NCBI GenBank assembly: GCA_046590575.1
Contig: JBKJUS010000078.1
Span: 1-33,861 of the forward strand
Reading direction: 5' to 3'
Origin: DATLNF01 sp046590575
Lineage (GTDB): Bacteria > Actinomycetota > Actinomycetes > BP-191
Length of the DNA stretch: 33,861 nt
The position numbers and the translations under genes are program-made. Shown in pieces: positions 8,050-16,593 of this stretch. Below the pieces are notes generated by a model. The model did not search any database and was not told the DNA's origin. It saw nothing but the letters and a program-made list of their open reading frames with translations. How positions within the stretch are numbered: position 1 is the first letter of the stretch; each line of letters opens with the position of its first letter.

Positions 8050-9225
8050 GTGTCGAACTCGACGGTCCTGCTCAGCAATCGGCAGATCGGTGACGTCAAC
8101 CGCTCCCGGGTGCTCCGCGCCCTCTGCGACCACGGCCCGCTGTCACGCGCTGAGCTGGCCCGCCTTGCCGCGGTGCCTCGCGCGACGATCGGCAGCATCG
8201 CGCAGGGACTCGTCGAGGACGGGCTGCTCGAGGAGTGCGAGCCAACCCGAGAATCAGGGCGGGTCGGGAAGCCGGGCCGACCGCTGTGGTTTCGGGAGGA
8301 CGCCGGCCTGTGCGCCGCCGTCGCGTTCGGGGATCACGCCGTCGAAGCCGCACTGGTCAACGCCCGCGGTGACCTGCTCACCCGCGTCGAGGTCGCCTGC
8401 GAGACGGCCGCTGCCGAGCCGGACGCGATCGTGAATGCCGTACTCGCCGCCGTCGACGACGTCATCTCCGCGGCGCGGGCAGAGGTGCTCGGCATCGGAG
8501 TGGCCGTACCCGGGGTCTGCGACCCGACCACCGGCACCGTCGTCGGCTCCGGCCCCGTTCCTGGGATACGGGGACGTGGCCTCGTCAGCGCACTCGAGGC
8601 AGCACACGGGCTACCCGTCCTGGTCGACAACGATGCCCGCGCGCAGGCGCTTGGCGAGAAGTGGTTCGGCGACGGCCGTGGCGTGAGCACCTTCGCCTCT
8701 GTCCAAACCGGGTCCGGCCTCGGCGTCGGCCTGGTGCTCGACGGGGAGCTTTACCGCGGTGCCGACGGGGCGACCGGGGAGCTCGGCCACACCATCGTGC
8801 AGCTGGACGGCGCAGCCTGCGGCTGCGGACTCACCGGCTGCTGGGAGACCGTGGCGACACTGCGATGGCTCCGGAGCGAGGCCGGTCGACTGGGTCTCCC
8901 CCACGCGGAGACCCTGGACGCCAGCAGGTTGGTCGAGCTCGACTCAGTGCCCGCGCGACAGCTCCTCGAGCGCTACGCCGACCACCTGGCCGTCGGACTG
9001 GTGACCCTGGTACACCTGCTTGCACCGACTCGGCTGCTGCTGCACGGCGACGTCGTCGGCGGCGGCGAGCCGCTGCGCGCGCTGGTCGCCGAACGGCTCG
9101 CCGCCCGCACCCTGCCGCATGTCAGGGAAGCCGTCGAGGTGCTGCTCTCCTCGCTTGACCAAGATGCCGGCCTGCTCGGCGCGGCAGGTCTCGTCCTGTC
9201 CCAGAGATTCAGATTCGCCGCGTGA
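8050..9225 (+). CDS. ROK-family transcriptional repressor (NagC/Mlc/XylR type)
   Basis: The 391-residue protein has an N-terminal winged helix-turn-helix (~18-62, LSRAELARLAAVPRATIGSI) followed by a ROK sugar-binding domain. The ROK hallmarks are complete: DNDARA (193-198), the GELGH motif (243-247) whose His binds zinc and sugar, and the zinc cluster CGCGLTGCWE (C257, C259, C264). It therefore most likely senses a sugar or phosphosugar and releases DNA when bound. The GTG at 8050 is preceded by AGGGAG. Transcription is divergent from the binding-protein gene, and its 3' end converges on livG with a 3-base gap. It sits between the two halves of the importer, so it may control both minus-strand units. 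The natural inducer would be an amino sugar, by inference. Confidence 0.93.
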   Translation: MSNSTVLLSNRQIGDVNRSRVLRALCDHGPLSRAELARLAAVPRATIGSIAQGLVEDGLLEECEPTRESGRVGKPGRPLWFREDAGLCAAVAFGDHAVEAALVNARGDLLTRVEVACETAAAEPDAIVNAVLAAVDDVISAARAEVLGIGVAVPGVCDPTTGTVVGSGPVPGIRGRGLVSALEAAHGLPVLVDNDARAQALGEKWFGDGRGVSTFASVQTGSGLGVGLVLDGELYRGADGATGELGHTIVQLDGAACGCGLTGCWETVATLRWLRSEAGRLGLPHAETLDASRLVELDSVPARQLLERYADHLAVGLVTLVHLLAPTRLLLHGDVVGGGEPLRALVAERLAARTLPHVREAVEVLLSSLDQDAGLLGAAGLVLSQRFRFAA

Positions 9226-9228
9226 CCG

Positions 9229-10017
9229 TCACCCCGAACGGTTGATCGCCGCCGGGTCGTCGCCGAGGTAAGAACGCACGACTGCGGGGTCCCGGACGAC
9301 GTCCTGCGGGGCGCCCTCGGCGATGACCCGACCGGTCTCGAGTGCGTACAGCCGGGTGGCCAGGGACAGCACCAATGGCATGTCGTGCTCGATGAGGACC
9401 AGCCCACAGTCCAGCTCGTCGCGGACCCGCAGCAACAGCGGGGCGAGCGCCTCGGTCTCCCGCTGCGCGATGCCCGAAGACGGCTCGTCGAGCAGGACGA
9501 CCTTGGGCCGTTGGATGAGCAGGCAGGCCAAGTCGATGATGCGCCGCGTGCCGGTCGACAGCTCGCCGACCAGCTTGTCGCGGTAGCCGCCAAGCCCGAA
9601 CACCCCGACGATCTCCTCAGCGCTACGCGTGGCCACCACCTCGCCCTCTCGCGCCGTTCGGCCCCCGAGCAAGGTGCCGATCAGCGATGAGCCGCTCGGT
9701 CGATGACGTTCGCTGGCCGTGCGCAGGGTGTCCAGCACGGTCATGGAGTGGAACAGCCGCGCGTCCTGAAAGGACCGCCCAAGCCCCGCCCGGGCCCGCT
9801 CGTGCACGGGAGCGCCCGAGATGTCCACGCCGTCCAGATGCACCTGGCCGACGCACGGGGTGATGCCCGAGATGCAGTCGAACAGCGTCGTCTTGCCTGC
9901 GCCGTTGGCGCCGATGACCCCCACGACCTCTCCCGCGTCGACGCGCAGGTCGACATCCTGAAGCGCGTGCACACCGCCGAACGAGACGGCGATACCCGTT
10001 GCCTGCAGAACGGTCAT
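9229..10017 (-). CDS. livG: LivG-type ABC importer ATPase
   Basis: A 262-residue ABC ATPase matching LivG: Walker A GANGAGKTT (36-44), the Q-loop region GRSFQDARLF, a degenerate signature LSTGTRR where LivG proteins commonly deviate from LSGGQ, Walker B VVLLDEPSSG and H-loop LIEHDM. Liv importers need two ATPases; LivF is fused to an MFS domain at 2322-4349, and this is its missing partner. It is placed at the end of the nagA-led unit rather than with the permease. Its ATG overlaps the GH84 gene stop (ATGA). That placement ties the importer to amino-sugar catabolism. Confidence 0.93.
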   Translation of the reverse strand: MTVLQATGIAVSFGGVHALQDVDLRVDAGEVVGVIGANGAGKTTLFDCISGITPCVGQVHLDGVDISGAPVHERARAGLGRSFQDARLFHSMTVLDTLRTASERHRPSGSSLIGTLLGGRTAREGEVVATRSAEEIVGVFGLGGYRDKLVGELSTGTRRIIDLACLLIQRPKVVLLDEPSSGIAQRETEALAPLLLRVRDELDCGLVLIEHDMPLVLSLATRLYALETGRVIAEGAPQDVVRDPAVVRSYLGDDPAAINRSG

Positions 10018-11306
10018 GGCAGCTCTCCTGTCAGTCGAGCCAGTGCCTCCCGGCAGAGCGTGTCGAGGAGGGTCTCCCCCCGCACCAACCCACGCGGGTC
10101 GGCCCTCTCCACGTCACCCTCGCGGCGCGTCACCGGGTAGAACGCCCAGCGGATGCCGAAGAGCTGCCGCTCCATCGCGAGCCCTCGCCGCCACACCTCC
10201 GCGACGGTGAAGGCGCCGCCCGCGCCATCACCGTCCCGCAACGCGGCCAGCAGCACAGGGATCGCCATGGCGTGCCACTCCCAGGCCTCCAGCCACGTTC
10301 CGAGGTCCGCGACCCACTCCTCCGGCAGGGTTTCGCGACAACCCCCTGCGAGGAACGACTCCAGCCGGTTGTCCCCGTCCAACGCGGCCAACGCCCAGTC
10401 CAGCAGCTCGGCGTCCGGGCCCGAGTCGGTGAGCCACGAACGACACGCTCGAGCGAGCGGGGCGATACCCGGTACGGCGGAGACCTCCCGCTCCCACACC
10501 GTGACCTGGTCCTGGCGCGGGTCGCTCCACCAGCGCAAACCGGCCGCCGCAGGCAGCCGACTCGCGACAGCCAGCGGCCCGAGGTTGAGCAGCAGCCCGC
10601 CGAGCGCGGCGGGCAGATCCGAAGGTCGCGCCGGGTACGGGCCCAAGTGCAGGACGCCGGACATCGGCCCGTCGGAGACGGGGAAGTTGTCGGCGAGCAC
10701 CAGCCGCCGCCCGAGCTGCTCCGACAGAGCGGCGGCCAGCGCCGTCGGGATCTCCGCGGAGAGGATCGAGGGTCCGGTCCAGAAGACGTCGATGCCGTCC
10801 GGAAGCACGTCAGTAAAGCCGCGAAGGTACGCCGTCACCCGATCGGTGGCGTAGTCGACGGGACACGCGGACCACGTGACGTCCGACGGCAAGCCGGCGA
10901 CTGCCGCCGCAACCGCCCGTCCGTGGACGGCGCCCAGCTCGGCACCGCCGGGTGGCACGTCGTCGAACGCTATGCCGAGACAGCGCGCCCCCAGATCGTA
11001 GAAAGCTTGCAGCTTCTCGACGAGCGCACTGGCGTCGCCCTCGGTCCAATCGAGCCCCGGTGAGAGGACGAAACCGACGCGTACGCCGACGCGCGCACCC
11101 TCCGCCAGAAGCGCGCCGAAGTGGTCCAGTCGGTCTGCCGGGTAAGGCTCACGCCACCTCGCCCGCTGGTAAGGGTCGTCCTTCGGCGCATAGACGTAGT
11201 CACGTCCCCCCACACTTGGCAACCAGCGAACCAGGCGCAGGCGCGCCTCATCGGTGTAGGGCTCGCCGTAGAAGCCCTCCAGCACACCGTGCCATTGGGC
11301 GGTCAT
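10014..11306 (-). CDS. GH84-family beta-N-acetylglucosaminidase (O-GlcNAcase-like)
   Basis: The 430-residue protein starts with the family-84 glycoside hydrolase signature GVLEGFYGEPYT (7-18), then YVYAPKDDPYQR (37-48), and the neighbouring catalytic aspartates in GIAFDDVPPG (D115, D116), which in GH84 act as general acid/base and as the residue that polarises the substrate N-acetyl group. GH84 enzymes cleave terminal beta-linked GlcNAc from proteins, glycans or small glycosides by substrate assistance. There is no signal peptide, so it should act in the cytoplasm on an imported conjugate. The C-terminal part (~290-430) is helical and Trp-rich; it may shape the active site or bind a partner. 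The ATG overlaps the upstream stop (ATGA), and the stop overlaps livG (ATGA). Confidence 0.9.
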   Translation of the reverse strand: MTAQWHGVLEGFYGEPYTDEARLRLVRWLPSVGGRDYVYAPKDDPYQRARWREPYPADRLDHFGALLAEGARVGVRVGFVLSPGLDWTEGDASALVEKLQAFYDLGARCLGIAFDDVPPGGAELGAVHGRAVAAAVAGLPSDVTWSACPVDYATDRVTAYLRGFTDVLPDGIDVFWTGPSILSAEIPTALAAALSEQLGRRLVLADNFPVSDGPMSGVLHLGPYPARPSDLPAALGGLLLNLGPLAVASRLPAAAGLRWWSDPRQDQVTVWEREVSAVPGIAPLARACRSWLTDSGPDAELLDWALAALDGDNRLESFLAGGCRETLPEEWVADLGTWLEAWEWHAMAIPVLLAALRDGDGAGGAFTVAEVWRRGLAMERQLFGIRWAFYPVTRREGDVERADPRGLVRGETLLDTLCREALARLTGELP

Positions 11307-12424
11307 GCCGCCCCCAGTGCGTCGAGCAGCAGGCGCATCGCAGGAGCGCCGAGGCAGAGCTCATCCTCATAACCGCCGCTGAACGAGTCCGGGTGCGGGA
11401 GATAGCCCTGCCATGACGGCGCGAGGCCGACGGTCAGCATCGGGCCGGGCCTGCTCACTGCCGCAGCAAAACCCGACAGCGGCTCACCCGGCATGGACAC
11501 GAGCCGTAGCTCACCGATCGCCCAGTCGAACAGCTCCGTCACGACGCTGTCGGAACCCCCCGACACCAACCGGGACAGCTCTGCGTCAGCAACCGGCAGT
11601 TCGACAGTCGCGTGGTCGAGCACCAACCTCGACCCGACGTCATCGGTCCGGACCGCGGCACTCACCGCGAGCTCCGCGACAGCAATGCCGACGTCGCGCG
11701 CCAACTCGATCCCGCCACCGCCGCGGTCATAACCGTCGCCGCCCGGCGGGTTGACGTCGCCGAGCGGTCCGCTGACGACCACGGTCGTACCACCGAGCGA
11801 CGCCTCGACCGCCGTACGACAGTGCCCCACCCAGTCCGCGGTGACCACGTGCACGTCGGGGCCGTGCGTCACCGGATGGATGCCGACGCCGACAAGAGAA
11901 GCGAGACGCCCCCCACCCGCATGGAGGTCGACCAGCTGCAGCCGCGGCGAATGGGGCCGCCCGCGGCGGTTGATCGCGAGCGTCGTCGGGACGTCGATCT
12001 CGGCGACTCCCACCGAGACGGGGACGAGTGAAGCGAGCGCGGCGCGGGACGCCACGACGGCGGCCGCAGCGACCTGCTCCGCGTAACCGGCGTACAGGTC
12101 CATGCCGAGAACCGTGTCGGGGCCTGCGTGCGTGTGCGTGCACGACGTCAGCACGCGCTTGACCGGCACGCCGGTTGCGGCAGCAACCACCACCCGCAGC
12201 GGCGCGCTGAATGCCACGGACATCCCCACCAGATCGAAGACGAGCAACAACGCCGTAGCCGCGCCGTCATCCAGGGCAACAGCCCTCACCTGGAGCGGGT
12301 CGGCGATCACGAGCGCGGGTACGGCAGGATCGCGAGCGATGAAACCGGCCAGCCGGACGGCCTGTGTCGGCGAGATGTCACCAACCCCCACACCAGCACG
12401 AAGGACGGCCCTCGGCTCGCTCAC
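11303..12424 (-). CDS. Neutral/alkaline ceramidase-like hydrolase
   Basis: The 373-residue protein resembles the N-terminal catalytic domain of neutral/alkaline non-lysosomal ceramidases: early GVGVGDISPT (11-20), the zinc-binding THTHAGP (H97, H99), HPVTHGPD (H183, H187) and TADWVG, then GDVNPP (222-227). In true ceramidases the last motif is GDVSPN with a nucleophilic Ser; here Asn stands at that position, so classical ceramide hydrolysis is doubtful. Full ceramidases are about 650 residues with a C-terminal domain that is missing here. A metal-dependent amide or ester hydrolase of unknown substrate is the safer call. There is no signal peptide. GTG at 12424 overlaps the Gfo/Idh stop (GTGA); an ATG at 12457 is possible but less likely. 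Confidence 0.82.
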   Translation of the reverse strand: MSEPRAVLRAGVGVGDISPTQAVRLAGFIARDPAVPALVIADPLQVRAVALDDGAATALLLVFDLVGMSVAFSAPLRVVVAAATGVPVKRVLTSCTHTHAGPDTVLGMDLYAGYAEQVAAAAVVASRAALASLVPVSVGVAEIDVPTTLAINRRGRPHSPRLQLVDLHAGGGRLASLVGVGIHPVTHGPDVHVVTADWVGHCRTAVEASLGGTTVVVSGPLGDVNPPGGDGYDRGGGGIELARDVGIAVAELAVSAAVRTDDVGSRLVLDHATVELPVADAELSRLVSGGSDSVVTELFDWAIGELRLVSMPGEPLSGFAAAVSRPGPMLTVGLAPSWQGYLPHPDSFSGGYEDELCLGAPAMRLLLDALGAA

Positions 12425-13362
12425 GCGACCACCACCGAGCGGCGGGTCAGCGCGCATTCATAACCGGCGAGTGCAGCAGCCAGCGCGGTACGGCCGTCAA
12501 CGCCGGAGGCCACCAGTGGCATCCCGGTCGCGACCGACCGGGCAAAGGCAGCAGCAGCGGTGCCAAGCCTGACCGAGGGCACTTCGACGACCACCCCGTC
12601 GCGCATCAGCCCGGTGCCGCTGAGGCACAGTGTTCCGTGCTCGCCAGTGAACCGGAGGCTGAGCTCGGTCGCGTCGGCGCACCACGACACTTCGACGCGC
12701 GCGAGGGCACCGCCCTGCAACACGACATCGAGGGACGCCCGCTCGTCGACGGGGCCATCGAGCATCGCGGACCGGACCTCCACCACCGGCCCGACGCACC
12801 AACGCAGCAGGTCGAAGACATGGACGCCGAGGTCGAGCAAGCAGCCGCCGCCGGACAGCGCGACGTCGCGGAACCACGTCGCGTCTGGTGCCCACTGCTG
12901 CGGTCCGCCATGACCGAAGTAGACGTGTGCGTCGTGCACCCGCCCAAGCTCCGGCATCCGGCGGTGCAGCTCCTGCAGCGCGGGGTTGCAGCGGCCGTCG
13001 AACGCGACGCCTAGCAGCTGCTCGCCGGCGAGCGCGAGAAGCACGTCAGCGTCGGCGAGGGTCGTCGTGATCGGCTTCTCGACGAGGACGTGCTTGCCCG
13101 CCGCGAGAGCCGCCGCAGCGACCTCGGCATGCAGAGCGTTGGGCACGCAAACGTGAACCGCGTCGACGTCGTCACGAATCACCACGGTCCGCCAGTCGCT
13201 GCTCACATCGCCGGAGCCCCACGCGTCGCGGGCCCGTTCGGCGCTGTCGCGGCTTCGGCTGGCGAATGCCACGACGTCAGCGTCCCCACCGCCCCGCAGG
13301 CCGGGCAGGTGATTGACCCTGGCGACCGTGCCACAGCCCACGAGAGCGACCCGCACCCTCAT
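12421..13362 (-). CDS. Gfo/Idh/MocA-family oxidoreductase
   Basis: A 313-residue NAD(P)-dependent dehydrogenase. The Rossmann fold is shown by VALVGCGTVARVNHLPGL (5-22), the family motif EKP lies at 95-97 (HVLVEKPITT), and the catalytic region GGGCLLDLGVHVFDLL (171-186) supplies D177 and H181. Family members oxidise or reduce sugar and cyclitol hydroxyls, for example inositol 2-dehydrogenase or 3-keto-sugar-forming enzymes. The ATG at 13362 gives the expected N-terminus; a longer reading to 13533 is Arg-rich and runs through the upstream gene. It lies 10 bases after the DegT aminotransferase. The pair suggests conversion between a hydroxyl, a ketone and an amine on the same ring. The exact substrate is not predictable. 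Confidence 0.92.
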   Translation of the reverse strand: MRVRVALVGCGTVARVNHLPGLRGGGDADVVAFASRSRDSAERARDAWGSGDVSSDWRTVVIRDDVDAVHVCVPNALHAEVAAAALAAGKHVLVEKPITTTLADADVLLALAGEQLLGVAFDGRCNPALQELHRRMPELGRVHDAHVYFGHGGPQQWAPDATWFRDVALSGGGCLLDLGVHVFDLLRWCVGPVVEVRSAMLDGPVDERASLDVVLQGGALARVEVSWCADATELSLRFTGEHGTLCLSGTGLMRDGVVVEVPSVRLGTAAAAFARSVATGMPLVASGVDGRTALAAALAGYECALTRRSVVVA

Positions 13363-13372
13363 CCTGGCGCCC

Positions 13373-14620
13373 TCATGCCAGCACGACGTCGGCGACCTTG
13401 CGGATGGCGGTCGCGACGTCGTCGCAGTCCTCTTCGGAATAGGCCGGCGAGACCCCGATGCGAACACACCGGGCCAGCAGATCCTCGGTCTGCGGGCACA
13501 TTCCCATCGTGTACGGCGCCACGCCGGGGACATGCCAGGGGTGACCCTTCATCGATGCGGTGCGCTGCTCGAGGACCGCTGGCGTGGCGTAGACGGGGAG
13601 GCCGCCGTACGGCGAGCCCGCGGGAACACCCTCCGCGCACAGCGCAGCGGCGAACCGAAGGGCCACCGCCGCCTCGTCGAAGAGCAGGCCGATGCCGGAA
13701 CCGCCTTCCCCGCCCGGATCGGGGTAACGACGAGGAGTCGTCCCGGGAAGCAACCCGACCGCGGCGATGATGGCTGCCTTGTTCGTCCGCATCCGCTCGA
13801 GAAGTCCGTCGAGGCGGCGGAGCTGGACACGGGCAATCGCGCCCTGGAGCTCGGTGAGCCGCAGGTTGTCCCCGACGAACGGCTCCGGTGCGTGATCGCG
13901 CCGTGCGCCGTGCTGGGTGAGGAAGTGACCGCCCTGGTCCTGGAATGCTGCGGCGCGCAGCGCGAGCCGCTCGTCCTTCGTGACGACTACGCCGCCCTCC
14001 CCCGTCGTGATGTTCTTGTCGAGCTGCATAGAGAAGGCACCGATGTCGCCGATCGTGCCGAGCCGGCTGCCGTGCAAGGTGACGCCCATCGATTGCGCGG
14101 TGTCCTCGACGACCGCGATACCGGCGGGTTCAGAGACAGCAAGCAGGGCATCCATGTCGACCTGGCCGTTGTCGAGGTGAACCGGCATGACCGCGGCGGT
14201 GCGAGACGTCAGGGCTGCGCGGACAGAGTCCGCCGCCAACCCCAGAGTGTCGTCGATCTCGGCGAAGACCGGCAGCGCACCAGAGAGGACCACGGCGTTG
14301 ACCGACGCCACGAAGGTGCACGCCGGAACGACGACCTCGTCACCCGGGCCGACACCGAGGGCGGCCAGCGCGACCCGCAAGGCAGCGGTGCCCGAGGAAA
14401 CACCGACCGCCCGTGCCCCGCTCCCGCAATAGGCGGCCACCTCGCTCTCGAAGGCGGCCACCTCGTCGGGCTGAACCGGGCCGTAGTAGCGGAACAGCGC
14501 GCCGCGGTCGAGCACGCGCAGGACGGCCTCCCGTTCCTCGGCGCCCAGGAACTCAGAGCCCTTGCCGACCGGGAGGGCGCGACTGCGCACCGGAGTGCCG
14601 CCGTCGAGGGCGAGGGTCAC
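13373..14620 (-). CDS. DegT/DnrJ/EryC1-family PLP aminotransferase
   Basis: A 415-residue sugar or cyclitol aminotransferase. The N-terminus LALDGGTPVRSRALPVGKG (3-21) and GALFRYYG are typical of the branch containing scyllo-inosose aminotransferases. PLP-site features are SSGTAAL (75-81), VEDTAQSMG with D173 contacting the pyridine nitrogen, and the Schiff-base lysine K202 in LDKNITTGEGG. GTG at 14620 overlaps the upstream stop (GTGA); the frame is open to 15568, but that extension is shadow coding. With the Gfo/Idh gene next to it, the enzyme may transaminate a keto-sugar or keto-cyclitol. In a catabolic locus it could run in reverse to remove an amino group. Confidence 0.92.
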   Translation of the reverse strand: MTLALDGGTPVRSRALPVGKGSEFLGAEEREAVLRVLDRGALFRYYGPVQPDEVAAFESEVAAYCGSGARAVGVSSGTAALRVALAALGVGPGDEVVVPACTFVASVNAVVLSGALPVFAEIDDTLGLAADSVRAALTSRTAAVMPVHLDNGQVDMDALLAVSEPAGIAVVEDTAQSMGVTLHGSRLGTIGDIGAFSMQLDKNITTGEGGVVVTKDERLALRAAAFQDQGGHFLTQHGARRDHAPEPFVGDNLRLTELQGAIARVQLRRLDGLLERMRTNKAAIIAAVGLLPGTTPRRYPDPGGEGGSGIGLLFDEAAVALRFAAALCAEGVPAGSPYGGLPVYATPAVLEQRTASMKGHPWHVPGVAPYTMGMCPQTEDLLARCVRIGVSPAYSEEDCDDVATAIRKVADVVLA

Positions 14621-15477
14621 GCCGTCTCCAAGAGCTGCGCGATGCGAGCGGACGTGTCGCGCCGCATCGACAGGACGAAGCCGTGGCCGACGCCTGCATG
14701 CACGGTGAGAACGGCGCCCGGAATGGTGTCCCGGTGGTGCTCGCCGTGTACCAGCGGGACGACCTTGTCGCCGTCCCCGTGGAGCACGAGCGTCGGGATC
14801 ATCGCCCCGGGCGGCCAAGGGTCGGCTGCGGTGACCTCGTGCCATCCTTGGAAGTCGTTGCGGAGCCCCGCGACCGAAGTCATGGCTCGCACCCTGGCAT
14901 GCGCGAAGGTGAGCAGGTCCGCCGCTACCTGCGCGTCGCCAGCAGCGGCGGCGCGCTCGACCGGGCCGAGCTCGGCGAGGGACTGAGCGAGGGACTTCTC
15001 CCGATCGAGCAGCCGCCGACCCGCGCGCCAGGCGGCGACCCGCGCGCCCACTTCCCACAGACCGGGTACCGCGCCGAGCAGTCGAGTGATCTTGGGCACC
15101 GTGATGAGGTGCTCCGCGACCGCACAGCACAGCACCAAATGCGTACAGCGGTCGCGGTTGTGAGCCACGAGGGCTCGGGCCGACGGCCCGCCGCCGCTGA
15201 TACCGATGACCGCCGCCCGGTCGACGCCCAGCGAGTCGAACAGAGCGACATGAGCGGCCGCCTGCTCCCGCGGCGAGCGGCCCGTCGACAACGGGGTCCG
15301 ACCGTAACCGGGGCGCGACGGAAGGAGCACCCGGTGGGTGATGGCGAGGTCCTCCGCCAGGCCACGAGCCTGCCGCCAGTCGCCGGGTGTGCCGTGCACG
15401 AGCAGCACCGGCGGACCGGCACCTACCTCGGCAACCTCGACCGGACCGACCGCGGTCGGGACGACGTGCGGCGTCAC
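14617..15477 (-). CDS. Alpha/beta-fold hydrolase
   Basis: A 286-residue alpha/beta hydrolase with oxyanion-hole motif LLVHGTPGDW (25-34), nucleophile elbow GISGGG (S94), acid in LHGDGDKVVP (D235 or D237) and catalytic His in GVGHGF (H265). All three catalytic positions are present. It could be an esterase, an amidase or an epoxide/C-C hydrolase; the sequence does not decide. It has no export signal. GTG at 15477 overlaps the nagA stop (GTGA), and its own stop overlaps the aminotransferase start. In this locus, removal of an acyl or ester group from the imported compound is plausible. Confidence 0.9.
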   Translation of the reverse strand: MTPHVVPTAVGPVEVAEVGAGPPVLLVHGTPGDWRQARGLAEDLAITHRVLLPSRPGYGRTPLSTGRSPREQAAAHVALFDSLGVDRAAVIGISGGGPSARALVAHNRDRCTHLVLCCAVAEHLITVPKITRLLGAVPGLWEVGARVAAWRAGRRLLDREKSLAQSLAELGPVERAAAAGDAQVAADLLTFAHARVRAMTSVAGLRNDFQGWHEVTAADPWPPGAMIPTLVLHGDGDKVVPLVHGEHHRDTIPGAVLTVHAGVGHGFVLSMRRDTSARIAQLLETA

Positions 15478-16538
15478 TGCAACACCCCTCCGACGAGCAC
15501 GTGCCGCACCTGCAGGTCGGCGTCGAGCACCACGACGTCAGCCGGGCCGCCCGGTCGCAGCGAGACATCGAGACCTAATGCGCGGGCGGGCGTCGTCGAG
15601 GCCATCGTCAGTGCCTCGTCCAACGACACCCCCCAGGCGACCACGTTGCGTACGGCGTCGACGAGCTGCAGAGCCGAGCCGGCCAGGGTGCCGTCGGGCA
15701 GCCGCAGCACGGCGCCGTCACGCACCAGCGCCTCGGCCGGCGCGCAGCCGTCGACGCAGTCGCTGACGAGAGCCACCCCCTGGGCACCGCGGGCGGCGTA
15801 CAGGGAGAGGAAGGCGGCGGGGTGCACATGCACCCCGTCGGCAATCACCTCGACGACGAGACCGGGCCATGACAGCGCTGCGCCCACCAGCCCGGGTTCC
15901 CTCGTGCCCAGCGGGCTCATCGCGTTGAAGCAGTGGGTCACGCCGCTAGCACCGGCAGACAGGGCGAGCACTGCGTCGGCGTACGACGCGGCGGTGTGCC
16001 CGAGGGACACCCGGACGCCGCGCTCCACGAGCGCACCGACGAGTTCGAGTGCGCCGGGCAGCTCGGGCGCGAGTGTGACGACCCGGACATCCCCGCCGTC
16101 GATCAGGGCCAGCGCCTCGGCGACATCAGGCAAGCGCAAGGCATCCACCGGCTGGGCGCCGGCCGCAGCGGTCGAGAGCCAGGGCCCCTCCAGGTGGACA
16201 CCGACGCATCGCGCTCCGGAGGTGGGCCGCCCGGCGGTCACCAGGGCACGCAGCTCGGCGATCGGTGCCGCGAAGGTCGTCGCGAGAAACGACGTCACGC
16301 CGCCCCGGGCGAGCGCTCGGGCAACACCGTCCAGATCGGCGCCAGGGCCCTGAGCTGCGTGGCCGCCAGCACCGTGGACGTGCAGGTCGACCAAGCCGGG
16401 GGCGACGACGCAGCCCGAGACGTCGAGTTCTTCGTGCGGGCCCCTTGCGAGTGCACCCACGATCGGGCCGTCGAGAAGTAGGTCCTCTGCTGACCAGCCG
16501 TCGGCCGTCAGGACGCGACCGCCGCGAAGCGCGAGCAC
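15474..16538 (-). CDS. nagA: N-acetylglucosamine-6-phosphate deacetylase
   Basis: The 354-residue amidohydrolase converts GlcNAc-6-phosphate to glucosamine-6-phosphate and acetate. NagA landmarks occur in order: metal-site VDLHVHGAGG (H53, H55), VGVHLEGPW with metal ligand E117, SLGHTAAS (H181), THCFNAM (H202), IADGVHVHP, and the catalytic Asp in VSDCVDG (D260). The reading frame is open to a GTG at 16571, but GTG at 16538 is preferred: it lies 5 bases after a strong GGAGGAGG site and directly begins the first beta strand (VLALRGGRVLTADGW). It is the first gene of a seven-gene minus-strand unit ending in livG and is divergent from the ROK kinase. Confidence 0.93.
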   Translation of the reverse strand: MLALRGGRVLTADGWSAEDLLLDGPIVGALARGPHEELDVSGCVVAPGLVDLHVHGAGGHAAQGPGADLDGVARALARGGVTSFLATTFAAPIAELRALVTAGRPTSGARCVGVHLEGPWLSTAAAGAQPVDALRLPDVAEALALIDGGDVRVVTLAPELPGALELVGALVERGVRVSLGHTAASYADAVLALSAGASGVTHCFNAMSPLGTREPGLVGAALSWPGLVVEVIADGVHVHPAAFLSLYAARGAQGVALVSDCVDGCAPAEALVRDGAVLRLPDGTLAGSALQLVDAVRNVVAWGVSLDEALTMASTTPARALGLDVSLRPGGPADVVVLDADLQVRHVLVGGVLQ

Positions 16539-16543
16539 ACCTG

Positions 16544-16551
16544 CCTCCTCC
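16544..16551 (-). promoter_or_regulatory. Ribosome binding site that sets the nagA start
   Basis: GGAGGAGG on the minus strand, 5 bases before GTG 16538. It lies inside the longer open frame that starts at 16571, which argues for the shorter protein. Confidence 0.7.
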
Positions 16552-16564
16552 GGTCCGGCCGACC

Positions 16565-16593
16565 TTGACACCGAGCACGCCTATTTGCAAACT
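16565..16593 (+). promoter_or_regulatory. Candidate promoter of the ROK kinase unit
   Basis: A perfect TTGACA -35 box at 16565-16570 is followed after 17 bases by CAAACT at 16588-16593 as a weak -10 box. Transcription would start about 40 bases before the GTG at 16639. The -10 box lies inside the first 13-base tandem repeat, so a protein bound there would block the promoter. Confidence 0.45.

Noticed and set aside
8096..8904. Minus-strand frames opposite the ROK repressor gene
   Set aside because: They overlap a gene with complete ROK motifs, lack ribosome sites and have shadow composition.
11303..12424. True neutral ceramidase
   Set aside because: The nucleophile Ser position reads Asn, the C-terminal domain is missing and there is no export signal, so only family resemblance is claimed.
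13363..13533. N-terminal extension of the Gfo/Idh frame
   Set aside because: It overlaps the aminotransferase gene and lacks the family start; the Rossmann strand begins right after ATG 13362.
14621..15568. N-terminal extension of the aminotransferase frame
   Set aside because: It runs through the alpha/beta hydrolase gene on the same strand and is low-complexity; GTG 14620 begins the known family N-terminus.
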